Shown here piece by piece: positions 7,496 to 18,378 of a DNA stretch of 64,000 nt. Location: the NCBI GenBank assembly GCA_021793405.1, contig JAJYSV010000017.1:1-64000 (forward strand). Direction: 5' to 3'. Numbering within the stretch: position 1 is the stretch's first letter; every line of letters begins with the position of its first letter. The notes under the pieces are model-generated. The model was not told the origin of the DNA. It made no database searches and saw nothing but the letters and a program-made list of their open reading frames with translations. The translations under genes and the position numbers were made by a program. This DNA comes from Acidobacteriota bacterium (GTDB lineage Bacteria; Acidobacteriota; Terriglobia; Terriglobales; Acidobacteriaceae).

Positions 7496-8707
7496 ATGCC
7501 TGATTTTCCCCTGCCAATTGCGCTTCCAGCTCGCCCGAGTCGACGGAGCGCATCTTGTCTCGCCGCATGCCTGTCCGTTGTGTTGATCTTCCTGGGCGGC
7601 TGCAGCCATCTTCGGTCCACCTCTTCGGCGGAATATGTCTATGTGAGCGTGAAGCAGATGTATCTCCGCGACCGCGTGGCTATCGTGGCCAATCGCGTAG
7701 CCGAAGTGAACAATGGAGAGCGCCTGCGGGTCATGCAGCATATCCCGCGATTCACGCAAGTAAAAACGTCGCGGGGCGAGGTCGGTTGGATTGAAGACCA
7801 TGCCATCATCGATCAGAGCGAGTTCGACGAGTTTGAGAATTTAGGGAAGTCCCATGCCAGCCAGACTCCCGTCGCCACAGCCCTTCTCTACAATGAACTG
7901 TATATGCATCTGACGCCGGGGCGACAGACGCAGCGGTTCTATCTGCTCCCGGCGAATACGAAGGTTTTCCTGCTGGAGCGCGCTTCCACTCCCAGGTTTG
8001 CGGCGAGCAACGTACTGGGTCTGCCGGGAGCCGCCCCGAAAGCTCCGGCAATTCCTCGCCACGACAAGGGCCAGAAAGCCAGCTTCGAGTCGCGATTCCT
8101 GCCTTCCGTTCCCATGGAAGATTGGTGGCTGGTGCGCGATAGCGCCGGGCACACGGGATGGATGCTCGCACGTGACCTGCAGGTGGACGTGCCGGAGGAC
8201 GTGGCGCAATATGCGGAAAACGAAAGGATGATCGGGGCCTATGTTCTGCGTACTGTCTCGGATCCAGATTCCGGCAAGCCGAACGGACAGGTGCCGGAGT
8301 ATCTGACCGTGCTGACTCCATACAAAAATGGCCTGCCGTATGACTTCGATCAGGTGCGCGTGTTTACCTGGGACACGCATCGACATCGTTATGGCACCGC
8401 TTTTCGGGAGCACGATATTGTTGGATTCTTTCCCGTGAAGGTGACACCCGGCAACGACAACAGTCCAAATGGACCGGAGCCGACGTTCAGTTTTCAAGTA
8501 GCCGACGGTGACAGCGTCAGTCTCGACGCAAAGACCGGCATGCCCCAGGCATCGCAGTTGAAGACATTAACGTACCGGATGGAAGGGAATCTGGTGCGGC
8601 CGGTTTTATCCGCTGGCGCCACGCCCACGCCCAGGCCGAGGGCGACCCGTGCCGTGCGGTCCCGCGTATCGCATAGCCGCAAGAGTCGCAGACGTCCTCG
8701 CGATTAG
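7496..8707 (+). CDS. SH3-domain lipoprotein, function unknown
   Basis: 403 aa. A signal peptide ends in the lipobox L-G-G-C near residue 36. Residues about 45-105 form an SH3-like domain (Y-V-x-V-K-Q-M-Y-L-R-D-R start and W-I-E-D-H end), and a second SH3-like segment with W-W-L-V-R-D-S-A-G-H-T-G-W occurs near 205-225. The C-terminal third has no recognisable domain and finishes in a very basic Arg/Pro/Ser tail. Tandem SH3 domains in exported lipoproteins often contact the cell wall; this is inference. The start may also be TTG 7487, three codons upstream. Confidence 0.65.
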   Translation: MPDFPLPIALPARPSRRSASCLAACLSVVLIFLGGCSHLRSTSSAEYVYVSVKQMYLRDRVAIVANRVAEVNNGERLRVMQHIPRFTQVKTSRGEVGWIEDHAIIDQSEFDEFENLGKSHASQTPVATALLYNELYMHLTPGRQTQRFYLLPANTKVFLLERASTPRFAASNVLGLPGAAPKAPAIPRHDKGQKASFESRFLPSVPMEDWWLVRDSAGHTGWMLARDLQVDVPEDVAQYAENERMIGAYVLRTVSDPDSGKPNGQVPEYLTVLTPYKNGLPYDFDQVRVFTWDTHRHRYGTAFREHDIVGFFPVKVTPGNDNSPNGPEPTFSFQVADGDSVSLDAKTGMPQASQLKTLTYRMEGNLVRPVLSAGATPTPRPRATRAVRSRVSHSRKSRRRPRD

Positions 8708-8810
8708 CCTGGGTTCATGCGGACTCGGAGCGAATGGACTCCATCGCAACATTCGAAAGAATGATCCAAAGTGTTCCCAGCTTCGGGGAAAAGCATTTTT
8801 TCGGCTAGAT

Positions 8811-10910
8811 CTAACCATGGGCACAGATCCGGCAAATCTCCTCGCCAAATTTCTCCGCCTTGGCCGGCCCGATTCCACTCACGCAGAGCAGTTCTTCCAG
8901 CGTGATCGGCCGCTCCTGCGCGATTGCCCGTATCGTTTGATTGCCGAGAATGCAGAATGCCGGAACGCCATGTTTTCTTGCCTGCGACAGCCGCCATGTG
9001 CGCAGTTTTTCCTCGATCGCCACGGCATGCGCGGGCATCTCGCTTGTGTCCTGCCGCCGCGGGAGGGTCGATTTGGTTTTGGAAGCCGCTGCGGTTGCGC
9101 TCCGCTTTGTCTCACTCCTCTTGCGCGGCGGAACAGCTTGCTCCAGGCTTTCCGGCAGAACAAAGTCCAGCGGATCGTTCGCCGGAAGTTCCTCCCCTTC
9201 GCGCGTCAGACTCGCCTTTCGGTACGCGATGCTGCGATCGTCCTTCTCGAATGTCAATTCTTCGAGTCGAATCAGCCCGGCGCTGGCCAAGGCCCGCAGC
9301 AGATTTTCGAACGCGTCGCGTGAAACCTCTTCCCGCGGAAACATGTCCTTGTGCAGTCTGCCAGTGGAACCGGCCGAACTTTTTTTCAGCAATTGAAGGA
9401 CGGAGCGCGCGGTCTGTCGTTCAGTTTCCGTTGGAACCCGGAACCGTCTGGCAATGCACGCATCGGGTGCGCAGACATCGCAATGTCCGCACGCGCGCCG
9501 TGCATCCGCGACATCTCCAAAGTGGCGAATCAAAGACGCCATACGACACTGGCTGGATTCGGCGTACTGCATCGCCAGGTCCAGTTGTGTTTTCTTGCGC
9601 TGCGACTCGGCGGCATAGGACTCTCGCCATCCGCGAGTTCCTTGCGTCGCATTTTCCTCAAAATCCACGACTCCTCCGCCGTGAATCGCCAGCTTTTCCA
9701 GTGCCTTGTCGAACAGATCGGAATCCATGCGCAGCTGGCCGCGAACCTCTTCCTTGTGCAGCGGCGCTTGTCCAAGGCGGCGATAGACGCGATCCAACAT
9801 GTCAACCGGAGGATAATCGCGCTCGAAGAAAAACTCATGCGTCTTGCGGTCCGAATACGAGTAGAGCAGCACCGCGCGGCTGGGCAGCCCATCGCGACCC
9901 GCGCGTCCTATCTCCTGGTAATAGGCCTCGACGCTGCCCGGGAGTGCCGTGTGGATCACGGTACGCACGTTCGCCTTGTCGATTCCCATTCCGAATGCAA
10001 CCGTCGCCACCACCGCCTCTAACCGCCCTTGCTGGAATCTCAATTGCACATTGTCCCGATGTTGCGAATCGAGTCCCGCATGATATGCGGCGGCGGGGAA
10101 CATCGCGGAAAGCTTCTCCGCCAGCGCTTCCGCCTGCTTGCGTGTGGGAGCGTACACAATTGCGGGGCGCCTCGCGTTCTGGTCGAGCAGCCTGGCGACA
10201 AAGTCCGCGCGCATCGAAGGCGCCATCTCCACCACTTCGATGCCGAGATTTTCTCGACGAAACCCATAGACAAATCTGCAAGCATCGGCCATGCCCAGCT
10301 GCGCCGCGATGTCATCCTGCACGCGGGTGGTTGCGGTAGCGGTTAACGCGATGACCGGTGCCGGCCGCAGCGCAGGCAAAAACTGTCCCAGCATACGGTA
10401 GTCCGGACGGAAGTCATGGCCCCATTGCGAGATGCAGTGGGCCTCATCGATCGCGATTAAAGACGGCTTTCGTTTCGCCAGCATCTCGATAAAGCCTGGG
10501 ACGCGCAATCGTTCAGGAGCGATAAACAAGAACTGAAGAGCGCCGGCCAGATACTCGGCGCATGCATGGCGAGAAACAGCGCGCTCCAGCCCGGAATGAA
10601 TGCGCGCAACCGAAAACCCAAGGGAGTTCAGCTTCGCGACCTGGTCCTCCATCAGCGCGATCAGCGGGCTAATGACCAGGGTCGTGCCGCCGCGTGCAAT
10701 TCCCGGCAACTGAAAACACAGGGACTTGCCCGCACCCGTCGGCATGACCAGCAGAACGTCTTTTCCCTCGATGGCAGCGCGGCAGACAACCTCCTGGTTA
10801 ACACGGAAAGAGGAGAAACCGAAGGCGCGCTGCAGCAGCTGAACAAGCGTTTCGCCGGATTGAGCGGAGATCGTCGCCACAGTGGAAGGGGAATGAACGG
10901 CCGGAAGCAA
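8811..10910 (-). CDS. recQ: ATP-dependent DNA helicase RecQ
   Basis: 699 aa. A superfamily 2 3'-5' helicase. In order: Walker A M-P-T-G-A-G-K-S near residue 56, D-E-A-H-C-I-S-Q-W-G-H (motif II and aromatic loop) near 155, motif VI Q-E-I-G-R-A-G-R-D-G near 340, the RQC zinc site (C-R-M...C-G-H-C-D-V-C), a winged helix, a low-complexity linker and a C-terminal HRDC domain (I-x-x-I-A-x-x-x-P-x-x-x-E-E-L-L with G-I-G-P-A-K). It unwinds recombination and stalled-fork intermediates. No ATG lies near the N-terminus; TTG 10910 or GTG 10880 must be used, so the exact start is uncertain. It lies 62 nt downstream of the aminotransferase gene, same strand. Confidence 0.93.
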   Translation of the reverse strand: MLPAVHSPSTVATISAQSGETLVQLLQRAFGFSSFRVNQEVVCRAAIEGKDVLLVMPTGAGKSLCFQLPGIARGGTTLVISPLIALMEDQVAKLNSLGFSVARIHSGLERAVSRHACAEYLAGALQFLFIAPERLRVPGFIEMLAKRKPSLIAIDEAHCISQWGHDFRPDYRMLGQFLPALRPAPVIALTATATTRVQDDIAAQLGMADACRFVYGFRRENLGIEVVEMAPSMRADFVARLLDQNARRPAIVYAPTRKQAEALAEKLSAMFPAAAYHAGLDSQHRDNVQLRFQQGRLEAVVATVAFGMGIDKANVRTVIHTALPGSVEAYYQEIGRAGRDGLPSRAVLLYSYSDRKTHEFFFERDYPPVDMLDRVYRRLGQAPLHKEEVRGQLRMDSDLFDKALEKLAIHGGGVVDFEENATQGTRGWRESYAAESQRKKTQLDLAMQYAESSQCRMASLIRHFGDVADARRACGHCDVCAPDACIARRFRVPTETERQTARSVLQLLKKSSAGSTGRLHKDMFPREEVSRDAFENLLRALASAGLIRLEELTFEKDDRSIAYRKASLTREGEELPANDPLDFVLPESLEQAVPPRKRSETKRSATAAASKTKSTLPRRQDTSEMPAHAVAIEEKLRTWRLSQARKHGVPAFCILGNQTIRAIAQERPITLEELLCVSGIGPAKAEKFGEEICRICAHG

Positions 10911-10972
10911 AACGGCCCGCAGGGATGCTCACCCTGGTCAGTATACGTTGACAAAATCACGCTCGAAACGGA

Positions 10973-12178
10973 TCAACTGAGGAAGGCGGCAATGGCGGTG
11001 ACGACGCGCTCTTGTTCTTCCTGCGTTAGTTCAGGAAAGATCGGAAGCGCCAGAACTTCTCTGGCGGCGCGCTCACTCTCTGGAAATGCGCCTTCCGCGT
11101 AGCCAAGGTTTTGGAAGCATTGCTGCAGGTGCAGGGGCAACGGGTAGTAGATCTCAGAAGCGATGTTGCGGTCGGCCAGAAATGCTCGCAGAGCATCGCG
11201 GCGCGCGGTGCGAACGACATATTGATGAAACACATGCGTGCCGCGTGGATCGACATAGGGAAGAACAATTCCATGGCTTGGATAAACGGCTGCTTCCACC
11301 AGACCATGGTGCCGAAATAGGTCGGCGTAGGTCTTCGCCAGTTGCTGGCGCTGCTGGTTCCAGCGTTCGATGTAGCGCAGTTTCACCAGCAGCACAGCGG
11401 CTTGCAGCGTATCCAGACGGCTGTTCCAGCCGATTTCCTCGTGGAAGTACCGCTCGCGCATGCCGTGAGCACGCAACATGCGCGCCCGGTCGGCGAAATG
11501 TGCGTTGCCCGTGGTGACCAGTCCCGCGTCCCCGTAGGCGCTTAGGTTTTTTGTGGGATAGAAGCTGAAAGCGGCCAAATCTCCCAGACTACCGGCGGGG
11601 CGGTTGTTCCACTTGGCGCCGAAGGCCTGGGCCGCGTCTTCGATGAGGAGAATCTCGGATTCGTTCTTCAACTGGGTGAATGCATCCCAGTCCGCGCATT
11701 GTCCGTACAAATGGACTGGAAGAATCGCGCGCACTCGGGTACGTTTGGGCAGGCCAGCCAGCGTCGCGGCCACGAGCGCCGGGTCCAGATTGTAAGTTTT
11801 GGGGTCGATGTCAGCCAACAAGGGCTGCGCCCCGGTCCGCACAATGGAACTCACGGTGGAGAAAAAGGTGAAAGGACTGGTGAGAACCGTGTCGCCTGGG
11901 CCAATTTCAGCGGCAGCCATCGCCAGCCATAGGGCGTCGGTGCCCGAGGCGCATCCGATGCCATGCGCTACCCCGCAGAGGGCGGCGGCAGCGGCTTCAA
12001 ACTGCTGCACTTCTTCGCCCAGAATGAAGTGCTGGCCAGTGCAGACCTGTTCAATCGCGGCCAGGATCTCCGGTCGAATTTGCCGGTACTGGCGGGAAAA
12101 ATCCAGCATGGGCACCGCTGTCGAGGTCGCCTTGGCGGCGGCAGAGCCGGGAATCGGGTGAGACGGCACGGACGGCAC
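10973..12178 (-). CDS. DegT/DnrJ/EryC1/StrS-family aminotransferase
   Basis: 401 aa, normal length. A PLP-dependent sugar aminotransferase of the sensory/StrS type. Visible features are the G-x-x-S-G-T-D-A-L phosphate-binding region near 80, E-D-A-A-Q-A-F-G near 180, and the PLP lysine in F-Y-P-T-K-N-L with G-D-A-G following. Such enzymes transaminate nucleotide-linked ketosugars for surface polysaccharide or glycosylated products; the substrate cannot be read here. There are no sugar-pathway neighbours; recQ follows on the same strand. The start is GTG 12178 or possibly ATG 12109, immediately before the conserved L-D-F-S-R-Q-Y; neither has a clear Shine-Dalgarno. Confidence 0.88.
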   Translation of the reverse strand: MPSVPSHPIPGSAAAKATSTAVPMLDFSRQYRQIRPEILAAIEQVCTGQHFILGEEVQQFEAAAAALCGVAHGIGCASGTDALWLAMAAAEIGPGDTVLTSPFTFFSTVSSIVRTGAQPLLADIDPKTYNLDPALVAATLAGLPKRTRVRAILPVHLYGQCADWDAFTQLKNESEILLIEDAAQAFGAKWNNRPAGSLGDLAAFSFYPTKNLSAYGDAGLVTTGNAHFADRARMLRAHGMRERYFHEEIGWNSRLDTLQAAVLLVKLRYIERWNQQRQQLAKTYADLFRHHGLVEAAVYPSHGIVLPYVDPRGTHVFHQYVVRTARRDALRAFLADRNIASEIYYPLPLHLQQCFQNLGYAEGAFPESERAAREVLALPIFPELTQEEQERVVTAIAAFLS

Positions 12179-12570
12179 ATTTCATGCTAGCACCGTCCGG
12201 ATTCCGGGCGTTCCGTTGGAGCGATCGGGCCATTCCTGAAGCTTTTTCCCGGTGCGGATGGAGCGGTAGTTTCGCCAGCGAATGTCAAATTCCGGCGAAC
12301 GCCGTCTAACGAAAAAGCGTCAGACTTGGTGGGTCAGTGAAACGCCGAGGACGATCCATGCATCCAAAATGCAAGCCATGTATTGCGCGGTATTCGACTC
12401 GGTTCTGGCGATATTGTGAAATTTCATAGACAATACTGGCACGGTATAGTAGTGCCTGCTTAGAGGGCAGAACGAACCGGTATTGCTGTAGAACTTCAAG
12501 TTGGGCGTTTGACCGTCCACTTTGCGCAGTACGCTTTGCACAACTAGTTGGTACGGCAAGGAGATGAAAA
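12179..12570. other. intergenic region between divergent aminotransferase and hfq genes
   Basis: 392 nt without a convincing gene; the short open frames on the minus strand lack ribosome sites and similarity. It must contain the promoters of both divergent genes. Only the Shine-Dalgarno AAGGAG (12559-12564), 6 nt before hfq, is unambiguous. TATAGT near 12451 could be a -10 but lacks a good -35. Confidence 0.5.
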
Positions 12571-12936
12571 ATGGAAAGCAAGACAGCACAAAATATTCAG
12601 GACACCTTTTTGAATACAGTCCGCAAAGACAAATCCCAGATCACTGTTTATCTTGTAAGCGGCGTGAAATTGACGGGACGCATACGGTCCTTTGATAAAT
12701 ATTCCGTTCTGCTGGAAAACAACAATCAGGAGCAGCTTATCTTCAAGCATGCCATTTCCACTGTCGTCAGTGGCAAGCCGGTTTTGATGGCTGAACATCG
12801 CCATGGGCCAGTCGGCACGCAAACCGCCGGACCCGCTCCCACGGGGACCATAGGCACGGGGCATGGCCCTGCAGCCGCAGGGTCGGGAGTGGCCAGCGCT
12901 CCGTCGCTGACTCCATCGAGCTTCAACGCTTCGTGA
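12571..12936 (+). CDS. hfq: RNA chaperone Hfq with extended disordered tail
   Basis: 121 aa. Residues 1-70 are a complete Sm-fold Hfq core: Q-D-T-F-L-N at the N-terminal helix, [10 protein letters not shown] (Sm1) and F-K-H-A-I-S-T-V (Sm2), with the proximal-face K-H. The hexamer pairs small RNAs with mRNAs. The C-terminal 50 residues are rich in Gly, Ala, Pro, Thr and Ser with almost no charge, predicted to be disordered and unlike the enterobacterial tail in composition. A perfect AAGGAG precedes the ATG. hflX follows 52 nt downstream, the conserved hfq-hflX order; miaA, the usual gene in front, is absent. Confidence 0.97.
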   Translation: MESKTAQNIQDTFLNTVRKDKSQITVYLVSGVKLTGRIRSFDKYSVLLENNNQEQLIFKHAISTVVSGKPVLMAEHRHGPVGTQTAGPAPTGTIGTGHGPAAAGSGVASAPSLTPSSFNAS

Positions 12937-12988
12937 CGCCCCGCTTGCCGAGCGCGACCGCAGGCGGGTACGAAGGCATGATGGGTGA

Positions 12989-14452
12989 ATGATCGAATCG
13001 TTTGATTCTCAGGGAGCGAAGGAGAACATCCCCGACGGTGATCGCGGGGAACGGACGCTGATTATCGTCTGCGAGTTTACCGGGAAAAAATACCACCAGC
13101 ATCTTACCGAATCTGCCCGCCAGGCCAAGGATGCATTGCGCGCGATCCGTGAGCAGGAGTCATCCGGGGACGCCGGATCTGAGCCGTCTGGGCATATTCC
13201 AAACAATTTGGGAATATCAGTCGAGGATTCTTCCACACCTCAAATTTCTGCGGAAGCGGCTGAATGCCGTGAGCTCGCTGTCAGCGCGGGAGCGAACGTG
13301 CTCGATATCATCGTGCAAAGACGCGACCATCCCGATCCAGCCACATTGGTGGGCAAAGGCAAGCTGGAGGAGATTGCAGCACGGGCGAAGGCTAGCCGCG
13401 CAGATCTCATCGTCTTCGAACAGAACCTGTCACCCTCCCAACTGCGCGAACTGGAACATGCGCTTCCGTGCCGCGTGATCGACCGTACGCAATTGATCCT
13501 GGATATTTTCGCTTCGCACGCGCGGACACGGGAAGGGCAGCTGCAGGTGGAGCTGGCCCAGCTGGAATATATGCTGCCGCGCCTGGCCGGCCGCGGCCGC
13601 TCCATGTCGCAGTTAGGTGGCGGCATCGGCACCCGCGGACCGGGCGAAACGCAGATCGAAACTGACCGGCGAAAAATCGGACGTAAGATCCAGGTGATTC
13701 GAACCCGCCTGGAAGCGGTCCGCAATATTCGCCGCCAGCAACGCCAGCGGCGCTCTTCCGTGCCGGTGCCGACGGTGGCGCTGGTCGGCTACACCAACGC
13801 GGGAAAAAGCACGTTGTTCAATGCTCTTACGCAGGCTGCGCAGCTGGAATCTTCGCGGTTGTTTGCGACGCTCGATCCCAAGCTACGACTGGTGACCCTG
13901 CCGTCGCGGCGACGGATTCTGCTCTCCGATACAGTGGGATTCATTCGCGCGCTGCCGCCCACGCTGGTCAAAGCCTTTCGCGCGACGCTGGAGGAGGTGC
14001 AAACCGCGGAGGTGCTGATTCACGTTGTAGACGCCTCCAGTCCATCCCTCAATGAGCATCGCCAGGAGGTGGAAAAGATTCTGCGTGAACTGGAGGTCGA
14101 TCGCAAGCCTCGTATTGAAGTCATGAACAAAGTCGACCTGCTTCCAGAGGAGGAGAGGGCGAACAAAAATGGTGCGATTGCAGTGTCGGCCCGCAGTAAA
14201 ACAGGGCTGAATGCGCTGTTGTCGGCGCTGGACGCGTCCCTGGATTCCGATCCGCTGGAGATAAGAGAGTTGGTCGTACCGCAGAGCCAGGGTGCCGTGC
14301 TGGCGGCGCTAGATGCTGGAGCCGTCATTCAGGAAAGAACGTTCCACGGGGAAGACGCGCATCTTCGCGTGCAAGGGCCAGCTTCTTTACTGGGAAAATA
14401 TCGCAAATACTGGCGGAGTAACAGGACTCGGACTTGTTGCGTGGAGGGATGA
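12989..14452 (+). CDS. hflX: ribosome-associated GTPase HflX
   Basis: 487 aa. An N-terminal HflX domain (residues about 90-200; V-G-K-G-K-L-E-E-I near 118) and a coiled segment with the G-R-G[17 protein letters not shown] family signature near 205 precede the G domain: G1 G-Y-T-N-A-G-K-S near 268, G3 D-T-V-G near 312, G4 N-K-V-D near 380. The first about 85 residues are a longer-than-usual lead with a low-complexity Ser/Glu stretch. HflX splits stalled 70S ribosomes after stress. ATG 12989 has a weak upstream site. The gene ends at a terminator-like hairpin. Confidence 0.95.
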   Translation: MIESFDSQGAKENIPDGDRGERTLIIVCEFTGKKYHQHLTESARQAKDALRAIREQESSGDAGSEPSGHIPNNLGISVEDSSTPQISAEAAECRELAVSAGANVLDIIVQRRDHPDPATLVGKGKLEEIAARAKASRADLIVFEQNLSPSQLRELEHALPCRVIDRTQLILDIFASHARTREGQLQVELAQLEYMLPRLAGRGRSMSQLGGGIGTRGPGETQIETDRRKIGRKIQVIRTRLEAVRNIRRQQRQRRSSVPVPTVALVGYTNAGKSTLFNALTQAAQLESSRLFATLDPKLRLVTLPSRRRILLSDTVGFIRALPPTLVKAFRATLEEVQTAEVLIHVVDASSPSLNEHRQEVEKILRELEVDRKPRIEVMNKVDLLPEEERANKNGAIAVSARSKTGLNALLSALDASLDSDPLEIRELVVPQSQGAVLAALDAGAVIQERTFHGEDAHLRVQGPASLLGKYRKYWRSNRTRTCCVEG

Positions 14453-14457
14453 GCAGA

Positions 14458-14497
14458 CCGGATGCCCGAATGTAGGGCTACGATTCTGGGCATCCGG
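14458..14497 (+). terminator. terminator-like hairpin after hflX
   Basis: A perfect 10-bp inverted repeat CCGGATGCCC / GGGCATCCGG with a 20-nt loop begins 5 nt after the hflX stop codon and is followed by TTT. The stem is strong but the T tract is short, so it may be a Rho-independent terminator or an mRNA-stabilising 3' hairpin. Confidence 0.55.
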
Positions 14498-14878
14498 TTT
14501 GCCGGACCTAGAACCAGGTCCGAGGCTGTTGCTTCCAGTGTAGGCCAACAGGACACTAAGTCAACAAATAGTTTGCCCGGATGAAATTGTTTCTATTGGA
14601 ACAGGACCGGAACAGTTTTCCTGAACGGAACGGCCTCGGGAGACGGTCACTGACAAGAACTGGAGAACGACGAATGCGGAGTTCACCGCGAGCGTATAAA
14701 AATCCCTGTCGCATCCACCATATTGCAGCGCACTCAAGCGGACCGGCTTTCCCCTGGCAACAGTTTGACAGCCGGAAATCCCTTTGTTACAACTAGAGAT
14801 TCAACCAATTCAATCACCGGTCAATCCAGAAGATTCCCGCTTCGCCTCAACACTTGGCGAATTCGAAACCCGCTGCAA
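14498..14878. other. leader region before the ATP synthase operon
   Basis: No gene is supported in these 381 nt. Apart from the promoter listed separately at 14765-14793 nothing is recognised. The frame of the first ATP synthase gene is open upstream to 14723, but that extension is not conserved in b' subunits. Confidence 0.5.
14765..14793 (+). promoter_or_regulatory. putative ATP synthase operon promoter
   Basis: A perfect TTGACA (14765-14770) is followed after 17 nt by TACAAC (14788-14793). Transcription would start near 14800, about 80 nt before the first start codon. It is the best sigma-70 match between the hflX hairpin and the operon. Confidence 0.55.
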
Positions 14879-15364
14879 ATGAGTGACCTGCTACAACAGC
14901 TTGGAGGACTTGTGCTCGGCGCGGTGCCGACCATGCTCCTGTTTTTGGTCACACTGGCGGCCTACCGTCTTTTAGTCCACACACCTTTGACGAAAGTCCT
15001 GCGCGAACGTTATGCCAGGACGCAAGGAGCCATCGAAAAGGCTGCCGCTGCCGTGGCGGCTGCGGAAAAGAAAACGGTCGAGTACGAGGAGCGGCTGCGA
15101 TTGGCGCGGGTCGCAATTTTCCGCGAACTCCACGAACATCTGGACAAAGTTCATCAAGAGTCAGAGTTGGCGCTTGCCCAGGCGCGGGTGGCCGCACAGG
15201 AGCGCACTGCGACAGGCAGGATTGCGATTGAAGACAGCATGCAGGTCGCCAGACAGGAACTAGACGGATTGATTGGCGAGCTGTCCTCGGAGATTTTGGC
15301 GCGCATTCTGCCTGCCGGCACCGCCCAACCCCAAGAGCCGGCGCCCCAGGAGCAGGCCGGATGA
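14879..15364 (+). CDS. ATP synthase F0 subunit b' (b-type)
   Basis: 161 aa. One N-terminal membrane helix (about residues 10-30, with T-M-L-L-F-L-V-T-L) is followed by a long charged helix rich in Ala, Glu, Arg and Lys: the peripheral-stalk architecture of b-type subunits. A second b-type gene overlaps its end by 4 nt (ATGA), so the stalk is probably a b/b' heterodimer. Start ATG 14879 lacks a Shine-Dalgarno but begins directly before the membrane helix. First gene of the seven-gene operon. Confidence 0.85.
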   Translation: MSDLLQQLGGLVLGAVPTMLLFLVTLAAYRLLVHTPLTKVLRERYARTQGAIEKAAAAVAAAEKKTVEYEERLRLARVAIFRELHEHLDKVHQESELALAQARVAAQERTATGRIAIEDSMQVARQELDGLIGELSSEILARILPAGTAQPQEPAPQEQAG

Positions 15365-16167
15365 CACGTTCTGCTGAGAGGCTGGGTTCGCGCAGGGATA
15401 GATTCGCAGCGTTGCGTATTTGCGCATTCGCCTTCTGCGGGCTGTTTCTGCTGTATTGTGCAGTGCCGCGCGCGCACGCCGTTCCGACTGCTGCGCCGGT
15501 CCCGGCTGCCGCCCCCGCACAAAATTCCTCGACAGCGGTACAAGTCAAACGCCAGGCAGAGCGTCAGGAAGAAATTCGCCAGAAGAAGATCGACACTCCC
15601 GAAGCGGAAGACGGCGTGAACGTCTATCGGCATTCGCCGATGGTGCACAAGCTCGCCCACGTGTTCGGCCTTTCCGTGGAAGTCACTTCGCGCCTTTTCG
15701 AAGTTCTCAATTTCCTCATCTTGATGGGCTTCATCGTCTGGTTCCTGGGCAGGGCATTGCCCAAGACATTGCGCAGCCGGACGGAACGGATTCAGAACCA
15801 GATTTTACAGGCGCGCACCGTTACGGACGAGGCCAATCGCCGCATGGCCAGCGTGGAAGAACGGCTGGCTCGTCTGGACGCCGAGATCGACGCCATCAAA
15901 ACGCAGGCGCAACAGGAAGCCTTGGCACAAGAGAATCAGCTTCGCGCTGCGCTCGAGCAGGAAAAGCAGTCCATCCTCGATGCAGCCGCGCGCGAGATCG
16001 AAGCGGCCAGCAGCAAGGCCCAGAGCCAATTGAAGCGCCTGACCGCCGAACTGGCGATTGAACGCGCAAAACATAAAATTGCCATCACGCCGGAAACGGA
16101 CCACTCCTTGGTGGAGAGCTTTCTGGTGGACCTGGATCGAGAACGGCGAAGCGGCGGTGTGAACTAA
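15361..16167 (+). CDS. atpF: ATP synthase F0 subunit b with N-terminal extension
   Basis: 268 aa, about 100 residues longer than a standard b subunit. Residues about 15-40 look like a cleavable signal peptide (F-A-F-C-G-L-F-L-L-Y ... A-H-A), then a Pro/Ala linker and a charged region. The true membrane helix is near 115-135 (N-F-L-I-L-M-G-F-I-V-W-F-L), followed by a 130-residue coiled-coil stalk. Overlap with b' by 4 nt and direct abutment to delta make its identity secure despite the extension. Confidence 0.88.
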   Translation: MTRSAERLGSRRDRFAALRICAFAFCGLFLLYCAVPRAHAVPTAAPVPAAAPAQNSSTAVQVKRQAERQEEIRQKKIDTPEAEDGVNVYRHSPMVHKLAHVFGLSVEVTSRLFEVLNFLILMGFIVWFLGRALPKTLRSRTERIQNQILQARTVTDEANRRMASVEERLARLDAEIDAIKTQAQQEALAQENQLRAALEQEKQSILDAAAREIEAASSKAQSQLKRLTAELAIERAKHKIAITPETDHSLVESFLVDLDRERRSGGVN

Positions 16168-16707
16168 ATGAGCGCCTTCGGTTTGCAGTACGCGCACGCC
16201 CTGGCCGACGTTGTTGTGGCCGATCAGCTGGACACGGCGGAAATCGACCGGCAGTTGATGGATTTTCAGGCGACCTGGAGCGACAGCCGGCAACTGCGCG
16301 AGGTGTTTCAAAACCCTGCCATTGCGTTGGATACGAAACTGAAGGTGCTGGATGCAATGGTTCCGCGCATCGGCATGATGAAGCAGGTCCGCAACTTTGT
16401 GGCACTTTTACTGCAAAACGGTCGCATCCACGCATTGGATTCCGTAGTGTCGGATTATAGAGGGGAAATGAACCGCCGCGTGCATATCGGCGAAGCTGAA
16501 ATTACCAGCGTTCGCGAATTGAGCGCAGAGGAAAAATCGAAGATTGAAGCCAAAGCAGCGGTTTTGGCCGGCCTGGAGATTCGCGCAACCTACAAGCAGG
16601 ATGCATCACTGCTGGGCGGCGTGGTGCTTCGTATCGGCGATACTGTATATGATGGCTCCGTTCGCGGCAGGCTGGAAGATCTCCGCGAAAAAATCATGGC
16701 AACGTAA
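16168..16707 (+). CDS. atpH: ATP synthase F1 subunit delta
   Basis: 179 aa, usual length. The N-terminal helical bundle (Y-A-x-A-L near residue 8) and the C-terminal segment with S-L-L-G-G-V-V-L-R-I-G and the final Y-D-G-S-V-R-G-R-L-E are diagnostic. Delta (OSCP) joins the b stalk to the top of the alpha3beta3 head. Its ATG follows the atpF stop directly (TAAATG). Confidence 0.95.
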   Translation: MSAFGLQYAHALADVVVADQLDTAEIDRQLMDFQATWSDSRQLREVFQNPAIALDTKLKVLDAMVPRIGMMKQVRNFVALLLQNGRIHALDSVVSDYRGEMNRRVHIGEAEITSVRELSAEEKSKIEAKAAVLAGLEIRATYKQDASLLGGVVLRIGDTVYDGSVRGRLEDLREKIMAT

Positions 16708-18375
<1,668 letters not shown>

Positions 18376-18378
18376 CCG

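Noticed and set aside
8924-10339. Long open frame on the plus strand antisense to recQ (471 codons).
   Set aside because: It is Arg/Pro/Ser-rich with no domain, lies wholly opposite a clear recQ, and such frames are common opposite GC-rich genes.
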